Assembly: GCF_905475395.1 (NCBI RefSeq)
Contig: NC_058337.1
Span: 68,902,368-68,966,367, forward strand
DNA length: 64,000 bases
Reading direction: 5' to 3'
Origin: Chrysoperla carnea
Taxonomy: Eukaryota > Arthropoda > Insecta > Neuroptera > Chrysopidae
How positions within the stretch are numbered: the first letter of the stretch is position 1; each line of letters begins with the position of its first letter. The notes under the pieces were generated by a model. The model was given only the letters and a program-made list of their open reading frames with translations. It was not told where the DNA came from and did no database searches. Positions 1-32,600 of this stretch are shown here, piece after piece. A program made the position numbers and the translations under genes.

Positions 1-46
1 CTTGAGAATCATGTAATACCAATTAATCACAATAATTCACGTAGAC

Positions 47-290
47 AGTGTTGATGACGCAATCCTTTACGTGCTGAGCACGCTATAAAAATTTCAGCTT
101 GATATCTCTTTTCGTTTTTGAATTATCGTGTTGACAGACAGACAACCGGAAATGGACTAATTAAATGATTTCATGAACATTTTGTTCGAAGCATGAATAT
201 TTTTAAGCGTTGGGACTAAACTGAATATACTATATTTCATATATACATGGTATAATAAAATTACACTTGACTTAATCGATACCTGTCCCA
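47..290 (+). repeat. Dispersed repeat R1, copy 1 (partial)
   Basis: Carries the R1 core words gatatctcttttcg, ttatcgtg, acagacagacaaccg, aatggactaatta, and ends in tatatttcatatatacatgg. The same ordered words occur at 9243-9500, 33445-33610, 35040-35590, 41340-41885 and 61895-62360. The 5' part of the longer copies is missing here. Confidence 0.75.
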
Positions 291-2005
291 TATACATAGA
301 AACGATAAACGCAACAGATTCTTAACTCTATATAAAAACCAATAATAATAATTATTTCCAATTAAATTAAGAATCGAACCAGATTAATAAACTTCAATGT
401 ATTGTAGGTATATGTACAATCAACTCACATCATATAACAGACATTATAAAATACAAAATAATCGACCTAATTAGCCTTAATCACCATGCAATTAAAACTA
501 TAGAGTGCTGACTGAGTGCTATTATCATCATTATATTAACAACATCTAGCAGAGTAAAAATATTTAGGTAAATTAAATTGTTCAAATAAATAACAGACGG
601 TTAATTATAAATTTTTAAATAGACATACACACATACTTAAATAAAAAAGGATAAATATATTCAATTAATTAGTTAATTAGAATGAAACAAAATAAGTAAA
701 AAATATATAAATAATAAATATAAGCTTGCAAACTTTTATTAAGACATACTATAAACACATATATCAGTATCGTCGCTTCGTTTAGATAAATAAAATCGAC
801 CTGATAACTTTATATAAAAAAGTTTAACGTTTATTGCCGTGCATAGTCAAGGAGTTGGGGATGTTATTTGGACGAAATATAACATTTTGTTTTCCAATAT
901 TACATAAACCTACTAACTAACCTCATTACATTCGTCATTTATCCCATTTTTTCCGTGTTTTAGCAATACGAATCTAAAGGCACGTTAGATATCAAAAGGA
1001 ATTTATTTAAGATGATCATGTTTAAATATCTTTAAATTTGTTAGTTTTGGAGTGGATTTAACTATTCTTTCAGGAGACAATTGTTGTGTTGACTAATGTC
1101 ATTATGAGATAAATTAGTTTTTTATTGAAAAACCGCTTTGTCTAAGAACAGAGCCAGGCAAAATTTTACGGGCCTAAGATCTAAGCGCCGCGGTAGTTAA
1201 AAAATGAACTTTATATCAGGTCTCCAGTTGATCATTTTCAAAGGTTAAAAATATTATAGGACGATTATAGAATGCGTTGATATATATATTTATTTTGTAG
1301 AAATTTTGTTCTATTGTGTTTAACTTTAAAGTGTGCTTTTGACAACTGATTCCTTTCGTTATTTAAAAAGATTGCTCTTCTGTGTTGTAGATATTTGTAA
1401 TCTTTGATAAGTTTGTACTTTTCTAGTAAATTTTAAACTTTATCGTATTATCTATCTTTTTCTTGTAAAATGGCTTTAATAGATTTTCATTCTTGATCTG
1501 TGCATTGTTGCCGAAATTCCCAGTTTAGCCATCCAAATTTCCCTCCGATTCATTTATTTCCCATTCCATTGCACTTATTCCAAAATTCGTGCCTTTTTTT
1601 GACTGGAAATACCACTTTTTTGGTATTTTTAGCACAAAAACGGGAAACTATGTATTTATTTACTGTCCAAACTGTGCTCTAGGGATTATTTGGTTGCTAA
1701 TAACGAATCCTAGTTTCGACAATAAATAGAATTTTCGGTATAACATGAAATTGGATTCCTATTCAGCGAATTTACCTACCTATTTAAAGCCGAAGTAGGT
1801 ATTTTAAAAAAATTTTTCGCTTTATTCGCCCCCTACTAGGAACCGTTGCCCCCGTATGGGTAACTAGGCTAAGATGGTTGAATGTTCTTTGGGTTCTTAT
1901 CTATTTTCTATTTTTTCATACGAATAGAAAAATCAAGTCTTTTAAAAATCAAAATGTCAAAATGTACTACCTATAATAAAAAAAATTGTATTTTATAATT
2001 TATTG

Positions 2006-2562
2006 TAGTACTAGCTGTGAACTACCCGCTTTGCTGGGCAACATTCCCACTTTCACCCCTCCCCCATATTCCATATCCTTTTCTAGGTTACTATCTATCA
2101 TCTAACTAAATTTCATCAAAATCCGTTCAGCCGTTTAGGCATGATAGAGCAAAACTCCCAGCAAAAACCATAAAAAAATCACTAACTCAATTCAGTTTTC
2201 TGCCTACTTCTTACCCCCTAAGTACGATGACGTGATCATTTTGATCTTATATCCGTTTTTAGGTAACCATCTATTACCTTACTAAATTTCATCAAAATCT
2301 GTTCAGCCGTTTAGACGTGAAAGAGCAAAAGTCCCAACAAAAACGACTAAAAATCACTAACTCAATTTAGTTATCTGCCTACTACCTACCCCCTAAGAAC
2401 GATGGCGTGATTAATTATAGCCTATGACCATTTCTAGGTTATCATCTATCACCATACCAAATTTCATCAAAATCCGTTCAGCCGTTTAGGCGTGAAAGAG
2501 TAACAGACAGACAGACAGACAGACAGAGTTACTTTCGCATTTATAATATTAGTATGGAAGTA
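2006..2562. repeat. Retroelement-like interspersed repeat with three internal tandem units
   Basis: Begins near actagctgtgaactacccgc and ends with a (CAGA)n run at 2501-2527 followed by cgcatttataatattagta, a form common among arthropod SINE or RTE-derived sequences. The block with aaatttcatcaaaatc and gttcagccgttta occurs three times, starting near 2081, 2258 and 2431, with a spacing of about 175 bp. It has no coding potential. Confidence 0.75.
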
Positions 2563-3195
2563 TGGATGTTAACAAACAAATATGAATTTTTCTAATCTAA
2601 ATTGTTTATGCATGCGCGCCTAAACTAATGTCAACAGAAATTATGAAATAGCATGACAAAAATTTTTTTCTTGATGTTATTTTTAAATATTTTGTGCTAT
2701 AAATAGAAAATTTTTAACCAAATCAATCACAAAATCTATTTAGCTTTTTTCAAATGTTTTCATTTAATTTATTTTATTATTGTTATTATTAGGAGTTCAT
2801 AAATAACTGCTTATTTTGAAAGTTCTAATAAAATTTATTATTATTGTACACTAAATTTTACTATCATAGTAAAATCGTTGAAAAAATAGGCAAATTTACG
2901 TTGAGCCGAAGTTCGGGGAAATCTTGATTGTAGGGAGCGGATACCCCCAGAATACTTGTATCAAGTTTCATCCTCAAATTCCGAACGAAGTAGCCGCCAT
3001 CTTAAATTTAAAAATAATTTTTTCTCAAATTAGAAAAAAATGTTAAGTTTAATAAATAATAGCTTGAAAGGTAGAAAGGAATTATTCTTCGAAATCCTTA
3101 ACCGTATTCAAAAATAAAAAGTTGTTAAAAATATTATTCTTATTGAAAGAAAACACGTTAAACAATAGCTTAATTTATTGTTTTATTATTTTCAG

Positions 3196-17081
<13,886 letters not shown>

Positions 17082-17709
17082 AAAGAATACTCAAAAAGAT
17101 TTCAACTGAATCAATCAATTACACTCGATTCATACATGATCGAATTCTTTTAAAAACGCTTTCATTATGATTTTTTTTAAATTTTTATTTGCGACGTTAT
17201 TTATATTTAAATACGAATTTATTCGTCAATCCGCTTATGAAATAATGAACCGCTAAAAAATTATTTTAATTAACCAGAGTGTTCAGGAATCGAAGATATT
17301 ATAAGGGCCTAGAATTTTGAAAGTTAATTTTATGAAATTGAAATTATTTTACTGTACTGCGCTCGTGCGTATTTTTAGTTTCAGTTTCTGCACTAAACCG
17401 TAATAACCAACAAAATTATTTTGGGAAACATTGCACTTCGTCAAAATCAATTTTTTGGCAAGTATATTGTACGTTCACTCAAAGCATCAAAACAATTTTG
17501 GGCAAATTCCAAATTCGTTGGAATAATACTGTGATTATCGAATAATTTTAATTCTTGAAATTGAACTCATACAACAATCTTGATTATTCCAGAATATAAA
17601 CAAAATTAAATTTTTCGTTTAAAGAGGAATTAAAACGATTCATTATTTATAAATGGAACAAAACTATAAAATTTTTATTTAAATATAAATAATTTTGTAC
17701 GTTCGGTAA

Positions 17710-17715
17710 AATAAA
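17710..17715 (+). terminator. Candidate poly(A) signal of DYRK
   Basis: First AATAAA noticed after the stop, about 630 bases downstream. In DNA this AT-rich the hexamer is common by chance. Confidence 0.3.
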
Positions 17716-18937
17716 TCGAAACAAAAAATGTTAATAAGGGTCAAAAATCCTTTAATTTTCCAGGACGAAAGAGTATATCAACCACGGAATATCTTAAAAA
17801 CGAAAATTACTGAAATAAATGTCTATACAAATTTTGGTCAAATTCCTATTTGCGAAAAGGTATGCCATTAAATTTTTTTTTAAATTTTTTTCTTTTTTTT
17901 TCTTCGGGTACGAGGGGCATGTGTTTTTAATTAATTTTTTTCCATTTCCACAGACAAATTATTTTTGTTTTTTAATTGTTTTCTATTTTTTTCGTTTGTT
18001 CACTACAAAATTTTTGTTTTTAGAAACACATAGTTTTTTGTCATTGTCTGTGGAAATTTTTATGTGTGCATTATTATTCTTTCTATTTTACTTTGCGACC
18101 CTTATAAACATTTTAATATCATCTTTTCTTTGGGTTTGGTAATTCCATAAAACTGTGATTTTCTTTTCAAAAATTTGATACTAACAAATAACTTTTTCCA
18201 TATTCACGCATTTTTTCCATTAAACATTAACAAATAAAATTTCACGAAGAGTTTTCGACTTGATTTTGAATTCGAAAACTTATCGTGTCATAACGTCTAA
18301 AAGTAACCAAAATTAACTAATTTATTGAATATTTGCAAAAAGTTTTCAATTTCGGTTTAAATTAAGGTGAGTCACTAACAAAAATTTAATAGCATGCGTT
18401 TGGTTTTTCATTTTTATTAAAAAAAAATAATTTTAATATATACCTTTAGAAAATTTGATTAATTTTATTATTTATTTTTTTTTAATAATTTTTGTAACGT
18501 TTCATGTTTTCATTATTGTGTCAAAAAAAAAAAAAATAAACGTTTCAAATTTTTTATAATGTTTGACTATAAAAGAAAATTTAGTCTTCAAATTTTTATA
18601 TAATTATTGTCAATTAAAATGGTCCAAATTTTCTTCGTAGATTGTATTAGAGTTATTAAAAAAAGTTTGCAATTAATTACTTTTCAAATTTTTTACTTAG
18701 TGCCTATTTACATGCTAATACGTAAATAAGTAAATTATTTACACATTAAAATCGTTGTTTAAATTAACACCATACATTTTAATTTTTTTTAAAAATTCGT
18801 AACAAAATTCTAAAACTTAGTGCGATCAAGTGCTCGTATAAACTAAAAGCATTTCGATTACAATGTAGCTATCATCAGTTATATAAAGCTAAGAAGACTT
18901 TTCAGTGTCATGCTACTCGTCAGTAATTCACCATACT

Positions 18938-19338
18938 CAGGGCTGCCCTTAGACATCTAGACGCCTCAGGCAAGTCAAGCTTTTGGCGCCCTTGTTCCAT
19001 ATTTTTTATTGAATAAATAGAAAATTACAAACATGTATTTATTATGAACTTACGAGCATGTAAAAAGCGAAGAAAGAAAATGTATAATATAAGGGATCTA
19101 ATACGAGTTGCCATTCCTCGCCTGTCATTCAGCGTCTTTTTCATTCTACATTTGTTAGTGAGAGATACGACAAGCGACAAAATGACAGGTCGTGTTAGAC
19201 ATACTGAATACTCATCACTTCTACGAGATAAATTAACCAAAGTTAATGCACTGAGTTTAATTTTCCTTTAAATAAGTTGCCGCGCTACGTCCTGTAGAAC
19301 CTGGTACCCCGGTTTGCCCCCCTTCTAAAGCCGGCACT
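18938..19338. mobile_element. Possible non-autonomous hAT-like element
   Basis: It starts cagggctgcccttagac and ends in ctaaagccggcactg, whose complement is cagtgccggctttag. Such CAG-starting inverted ends with ggcgcc-rich flanks suit hAT elements. The inside has no transposase. No convincing 8-bp target duplication was found, so the limits are uncertain. Confidence 0.4.
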
Positions 19339-22300
19339 GGTCAGATTAAATGGAATGACTTGATATACAAAAATAGTGGAATTTATAATCCAAATAATTA
19401 ATTAAGTCAATTGCTTATATTGTCTATTTCTCCATTTCTAAATTTAAATGTACTTATACGCTAAGAATTTATCGGAATTGTTTGATGCATTTTCATGATA
19501 AAAATAAGACAACAACGGTACCATGGTGCTTCAGCTCTAGTTGAACTTTGCTTTGCTTTATGATGCTCTTGCATTCTAATCGGTTTCTCGCACTAACTTT
19601 CCAATAACTTCCAATCACTAACTTTCATCATAAAAAAATACTAACAATAATTTTAGCATGTAAATAATTTTTTAATTTATTTGCTTATTTGTAAATTTAC
19701 ATGCAAATAGACATAACGAATATTTTATTTTAGAAATTGTGTAATTTTTCAGAAAACCAAAATCTACTCACTAAAAGGATAATAAAATAAACAGAAAAAC
19801 AAAGTTAACGCATGTATCGTGCCATGACTCTCAAATATATTGTAGACATATCTCTCTGAATAAGGTTTAATATAATAATCTCGACAAATAAGATCTAAAG
19901 ATTTTCGAATCTTGAATTAATTTTGTGTCTATTATTTAGATCTAGAACTTGTTAGAAAATTTTGTGATGAACAAAATTTTGTATTTGACAAAAAATTTAT
20001 TAGAAAAAAATTGCAGTAGTTTAAAAAAAAATTGCATGACACAGATTTTAAAATCTGTTTTATTATTAAAAAAATGATGTTTAAAAATATAGCAAAAAAG
20101 AATTTAGATTTTAGTAATTAATTATTTAATAGTGTCATTTTGTATAGAAAAATATTAAAGTAATAATTAGATTATTTATTTATTAATTAATAAAATTTAT
20201 ATTTAAATGTAAGAATTAATTAGTTTGTAGAATGAATGTTTGTTGCCTTTTACAAGGCGAGATTAAATCAATTTTTTTAATGAACAAGTTTATTCAAATA
20301 TTTCTGAATGTATAATCTCAAAATTATTATGGTAAGGACGTTGCCGAAGCATGATTTTCAATATATAGTTTGGCAACCATCTCGTAATCCATTTAAAATA
20401 TATGAAGTAACAAGAGTTTTTATGGACGTTCTTACGTATAAGACAAATACAGAGTCTTCAGACAATGTATTGTGTGTTATGAGGCACTTTGCTGCCGAAT
20501 AAAACTTTAACCGTAAATTTTAAATGCTACATTATTTCATAAGTATGAAGTCTAGTTCAAATGCTTTCTTTCAATACATTATAATAGAAAATGGAATTTA
20601 GAACATAGCTCGCAGATTCAAAATGCAGGAAGAATTGTGTAAACATCTCAACGTGTGCGAACAAAAAGAATAACTTTTTTTAATAAATAGAAAATTTAGG
20701 CTATATGCTCCAGTTCGTAAAATTGTTGTCGAATTAAATACTTATTATTTGACACGTTCATCGTTAGGTTAATCATTGGTTTGACCTGACCTACGCTCTG
20801 TTCTAGAAACATGTAGGAAATACTTAAGTCATTGCTATACAAATAAATTGATATAATTCCGATTTAAATAATTCCGTAATTGAATCTATCAAGCTGTGGA
20901 AAGAATTTATTAGGATTCACATATTCAGAAAAGTAATATGATATAAACAAAATTTCTACAATTGAATTTTTTGAATTTAGAGCAATTCTTCAGATAAAAT
21001 GAGATTATATTATAACTTCAGAAATATAATTTGCACATACGAAAAAATTTGGTTATTAAAAAAATGGATACTAAGTTTATATAATAGACGATGTGGCAAG
21101 TCTCCTGATTCTGACATAAATAATTATTGTTTCAAACGAGATAACAGTGCAAAGAAAAATGCATATAAAAGTCCTAAAGTTTATAGGACTTCTGCTTGAA
21201 ACATCCCGAAATTATAAAAAAAAAAAAAAACGACTGTAATAGAACTGAAGTATGATATCAGAGCTAGGAGACTACCCACGGCGTCTTAAATAATATGATT
21301 TCATTTTTTAAAGCATATTATTAATTAATCAAAAAATATTACTTTATTCCTCACCATTGTGATAAAAATGATTACAAAAAGTAACATATTTATATTAGAA
21401 AATGTGTTCGGTTTTTGTATTAAATTAAAATTTATGTTAAAAATTTTTCTTTAGTACGACCAAAAAGAACCTTTATTATTGAATTCATTATGTATTTTTA
21501 AAAGTTTATTAATTAAATATTAAGAAGTTAATTAACGAAATATGTTATCATGACATTAAAAAAATATTGTAGCTAGATAAATGTGACCTTAGAAACTAAT
21601 AGACCATAAGTTTTTTGTTCTCTTTTATATCGAGTCCATTAAAATTAATCAACGAATATCAAATAGGCCTCAAACAATATTTTTAATAGTAATTTATTTT
21701 GCAGTTTCATAATTTAGGATATTTAAATGTTTAGCCAGCCATTTCGAATTCCATAATCTATGGAATTCGTTGAATTTTTTCTAATATAGATTTAGACAAA
21801 AAAAAATTGGATTGCAAATAAGAAATGTGGCAGTTATTGTAAAAAAAAATTGTCTAATGCAGTTATTTCTATTGCCAACTGTTTTTAACATTTATAGGCT
21901 TAAAATAATCTCATCACTGGTATTTATTATTTTGTATTTTGTTATTCTATTAATTATGTAAGTACTTACCTAATTATTTTGTGTACATATTTGTTTAACA
22001 CAAAATTTTGTATGAAATTTGTTATTGACAAAAAAATGCCCTAAATTGTTATAATAATATTTTTATATTGGGTGTACTCAAAAAAAAAATAAATAAAGAA
22101 ATAAATAAAATAAAAAATCCATTAAAATAACCAAATTAATCATAATATTATATAAAGTTCAATATTATTTAAAATAATGATAATGCGGTGTAAGTTTTAT
22201 TCCTGTTGAACTTAAACAACAAATGGTCGCGTCGCGTAAATCCTAATACTTAATGGCGAATTCAATAACTTATCGAATTCATAGTAACTTATCAAATTTA

Positions 22301-22546
22301 GTAACATTACCGATTGTGTTTTGATCATTTTAAATAGATATGTATAAGTACACCCATTATACAAATAAATTAGATGTTATTTTCTTAATTAATTTGCTTG
22401 ATTAACTAAAAAATTATTAAAAATAATAGTAAAAATAACGTTTATTATTATATTTATGAATTCAACAAAATAGTGTTTTAAGTATTATATGTTTACTGTA
22501 AATAAATAAAAGACTGAAGAGGAGTGTATTGCATAAAAAAAGTGTT

Positions 22547-22552
22547 TTTATT
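22547..22552 (-). terminator. Candidate poly(A) signal of PCCB-A
   Basis: AATAAA on the minus strand, 14 bases after the stop codon. Confidence 0.4.
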
Positions 22553-22566
22553 ACCGAACAAATTCT

Positions 22567-28150
<5,584 letters not shown>

Positions 28151-29677
28151 TTTTTTAGAAAAAATAATATTTTAAAATCATTTACAATAAATATTATAAA
28201 CATCTAGTATCTAGTATCAGTATTAGATCGGTACTAAAATGATTTATTGCCTGAGAAGAGAATAATCTTTTATGTTGTTCTTTTAAAAAACTGGTTATTT
28301 GTGACGTCACTGTTTAAAAAAAAATCAATACAAATAAATAATAATATCAATACAAATAAATAACAATAAACATTTATTTATATTAATAATAATAAATTAC
28401 ATTTTTATTATGGCAAAGTTGTTAACAATTCCAATTTTTGTTTTCATTGTTATTTCGTTTTATTTTAAATACTGTATAATTTTAGTGCTGCTTTCGGGAA
28501 TACCAAATAGTTTTTTTTATATAGTTTTTGTTCGAAATAGATAGGTCGTTTACCTAGCTTAAATGTTAAATTATCAGCATTTTGCTCACACTCGATTAAA
28601 AACATAAATATTTTTACTTTATTATATTATAAATATACCTAAGTATTGTGATCGAAAAAAAATCGATATCGGGGTTTCAACGGAAATACACGTTTTGAGG
28701 GTTCCTGATTCCAAAAAAGTGATTTTTAAAAAATGTTGCGTCCGTCGGTATGTCGGTATGTCTGTTACCAAGCTGGAGCCTTCAATTTTCAACCGATTTT
28801 TCTCAAACTCGGTACATAGGTTCAGTTTGGTCATAATTCCAGACAATTTTTTCATTTTTTCTCTAGGCCTTTTTTTAAGGATACTTCCCTCTAGGTCAAA
28901 ACAGGATTTTTGGGGTTTTCTCAAAAACGGCTATAACGATTTCGATTAAACTTGGCACAAGGCTAGACCTTAAGGTGTTCCCACACCCTAGGGAAAACCT
29001 TTCACACCCTAGGGAAAACCTTTCCAAATACAGGAAAATGGGATTTTCTAGGGAGAGTCTGAGCGGACAGCAGTGAAACTTCGTATCAGGGTTTATATCA
29101 ACAAGGTACTAGGTTTGACATTGACTCCCCTTTGGGACCCCCCTGGAGCCGTGAAGCTGGAGGGGATGAAATCGTCAAAAGTGGTCAAATCAACCCTACC
29201 CAAAATTGATCAAATATTATTTAAAATGTCTTTTTAAGTAACTTTTGTAACTTGGTAACCTTTGCTTAACCTCACCCTTACCAAACTACATCCTTCTAAA
29301 TATTATATTAAATCCAATAAATACCTAACCCTGTTCCTCATTACTTGTTTTTAAATACATAATTCTTTCAATTGGCTGCTTTCAATAAAAATATTACAAG
29401 AATAATAAGTATATCAATTTTATAATATAACAAAGTCTTGTCCGATGTTTCGTACCGTTTATTTTCAAATGGTATATAGTTCGACCTAGCGTTAGTTTAT
29501 TAATTTCGATTTGAATTCGTTGATTTTATTGTGTCTATTAATTTTATTCAGTACGTATCGCCTATGAGGTTAAAAAAAAATAGAAAATCAATCGGACGGT
29601 TCCAGTTTTTTAAAGTTTATCTAATTGTTGTTAGCAGCAAATGTTTGTATACGAGAGTAAACTTTCAATTTAATTAT
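28151..29677. other. Intergenic spacer between PCCB-A and PCCB-B
   Basis: It holds the 5' flank of A, the repeat block at 28655-29190 and the 3' flank of B. No TATA box could be singled out in such AT-rich DNA. Confidence 0.55.
28655..29190. repeat. Less AT-rich dispersed-element-like block with short tandem unit
   Basis: Conspicuously GC-richer than its flanks, with phrases such as ccgtcggtatgtcggtatgt and caaaaacggctataacgatt. A 21-bp unit containing caccctagggaaaacc occurs twice from 28982. The overlapping frames 28622-28949 on both strands look like chance frames in this block. Confidence 0.45.
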
Positions 29678-32600
29678 TTATAACGGAATATTTCCATGCT
29701 TTTTCTTTGGATGATGATTTACTGTTTTAGTTTTTAGCAATTCTAAATCGCGTATTAATCGCCATCGTGTTGTACGTGGTTCAATAATATCATCTACATA
29801 ACCTCGGATAGCTGCTGGAAATGGGTTACCAAATGTATCAATATAATGGTTTTCTAACTCAGCAATATTATTTTTTCCACGATATAAAATTGAAACTGCA
29901 CCCTTAGCACCCATTACAGCTACTTCTGCTGTAGGCCATGCATAATTAACATCACCTCCTAAACCTCTTGATAACATTGTAGCATACCCCCCTCCATACG
30001 CTTTTCGAGTGATAACAGACAATTTTGGTACAGTAGCTTCGACTATGGAATAAATCATTTTTGCACCATGTTTAAGTATACCGGAAAATTCTTGCTGTGT
30101 ACCGGATAAAAATCCAGGTACGTCCACAAATGATATAAGTGGAATATTGAAAGAATCACAAAAACTGATAAATCGGGCTGCTTTTAATGAGGCATTGATA
30201 TCCAAGCATCCAGCAACAACCTTTGGTTGGTTGGCAATAATTCCTACTGAACGTCCACCCATACGAGCGAATCCAACAATAATATTTGCTGCAAATCGCG
30301 GCATTATTTCAAAAAATTCTCTTTCATCAATAATTGCGTAAATGATATCATACATGTCATAAGGATCACTTGAATTGAAGGGAATTACTGAATCCAAAAA
30401 TGGAATGTCGCAGTTAACTGGATCTGTACAAGATCTAATAGGAGGAAATTCCTTATTTGATTGTGGCAAATAGCTCAACAAATTACGTATTTGTAGTAAT
30501 GCTTCCACATCATTTTTAAAAGAATTATGAGCAACCCCTGATATTGTTGTATGAACTTTGGGTCCTCCTAGTTCTTCATGAGTGACGTCTTCGTTTGTAG
30601 CGGACTTGAAGAAAGAAGTTTCTTAATTAATAATTTTCAAAAAGTGTTTTTATTTAAGGTAGTACGGGCGCCAAGTCAAGTTTAGACTTGTGGTTGAAAT
30701 TATTATGTAGACGAAAAATAAGAATAAAATTTTTCAATATCTGCCTTGGTTTTCGAAATATCGAAAGCTATATAATTAAACAAGATTTTCAATTTTCGAT
30801 ATTTTAAAAATTACTCCAGATATCGAAAATTTGTATTCTGATTTTTTGTCTTATATTGTCAAGTTATAACATAATTCACCATCAAAATTGAAAACAAATT
30901 TTTTTTACTTGTATCCCCACTACCGTGCTCATACATTCTTAATTAGTCGGGCAGGTCTGTTTTAATTTCCACCGACTAGTTTTGGAGAAATTTATGAAAT
31001 CATGTCATCCATCTACCGTTTTCCCTTAAAACCAATGTTAAATATACCTACCTTTGAAGTCATTTATTTAATTAAATAATCGGACAACCTTCCTAAAATT
31101 TTCAGAATTGATTTAGACTTAGTTCAACTTCATATAAAAAAAAATCAATACTTTTATCCAAAATTGCCCTGGCGCTCGAACATCCTTAAACGATGTTATA
31201 GTAACAAATTGTAATGGATAATCGGTTGAGCATAATTTCAATTAAAAAAAAAGTGTTGTACAAGATTTACAACTATTCAAATCAGGGAATAATAAATAGC
31301 ACACAAGATATGAAATCGATCTCCATGTTAAAATTCATTACAATAACAATCATTCTGTTTTTAGAATCACTTTTGCTATACCTTGGCAACTTCAGGGCCA
31401 GTTACGTATAAATATGAGGTATTATCTACCATAAATGTGAAATCAGTTAATGCCGGTGAATAGGCAGCTCCACCAGCGCATGGTCCCATAATTAACGATA
31501 TCTAAAAAAATTAAATTTTTTATTAATTTGTGTAGTTAGTCTGAATATCATTTTTAGAATGCTTGGTATAAACACGAGCTTTGCGAGCTTCCATTAACAA
31601 TACTAGAATTTTAAACTGAAAGAACTTGTGTATGGAATATAATTTTTATTTTTTAAAAGGGTATATATGATATCGGCATGCAAATCAATAGGTAAACTTT
31701 TATCAAAATGATCTTTCAGTTCGAGCAACACACCGTGAAAATATGAATCGATTTTAAGAATAGAATCCCATAGACGTTTATAAAAAAATTATTGAGTCAA
31801 TTAATTACTAGGCTGTACTGTAGTTTCATTTTGAGGGTGGCCACCTCCGTATTTTGGAGTATAGGGATAACAGTTTTATAATTTGCTCCAATTTTTACTA
31901 CACGGGGAGACTTTTTTACTACACGGGGAGACATGGCTTTGAGTTGAGCTGGAACAAACAATTCATGAACTCTTGTGATTCAAATTTTGCAAAAATTAGG
32001 AAAGTCAATTAGACATTGTTTTATCTCATGGCATAAACTGTTTGTTTATGTCTCAAATACTCGAATATGTTTCATACAAAACTTATGTACTGGGTAAAGA
32101 AAAAGAATTTTTTGAAAATTACCACGATAGAAAAGTACAATACAAGAAATATACAATCGATTCATTACGGATCTTCTAATAAACTTACTAGAAAATTATT
32201 GGTATCTCGATACTTTGTCGTGAGCCTTTAGTATATTATTCGAATAATGTTTATGCATCTGAGTAAACATTGTAAAGCCAGTTTTAAATATATACTGTTT
32301 TTCTACGTTTACTGCTCACATTAAAAAGAAAATTAGGAGCATTGCTATTGCATAAACTTAGGCTATGAAACTCCAGTTTAGCTCATGTGATATGTCTCCT
32401 CAAGTATACCTAGTAAATATTGCGACAAGAAATTATTTAAATCGTCTTATGTACTCCAAAATATAAAAGTGATTACACTCAAAGTGACTTTAACTTCATT
32501 AAATTTATTTAATTAAATTCGTTTATATTTAATGCCAGTTGTTGTTTGGTAAAATTTTACCCAATGTGGCAATTTCGGAAAGGGGTGAAAATTGGAGGCA

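Larger units (their letters stand above)
1..3195. other. Intron or upstream sequence of the DYRK gene
   Basis: No exon is visible here. The stretch ends at the acceptor ttcag before 3196. It holds part of repeat R1 (about 47-290) and the retroelement-like tandem repeat at 2006-2562. The rest is AT-rich and unrecognised. The small open frame at 1500-1682 has no family features. Confidence 0.6.
17082..22566. other. Intergenic region between DYRK and PCCB-A
   Basis: It begins as the DYRK 3' UTR. It holds a hAT-like non-coding element near 18938-19338 and long AT-rich parts. Frames at 17819-18142, 20308-20502 and 20999-21199 have no recognisable domain and are not called. Confidence 0.55.

Noticed and set aside
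17819-18142. 107-residue Phe-rich frame after DYRK
   Set aside because: T-rich 3' UTR or spacer translated by chance; no domain and no splice context.
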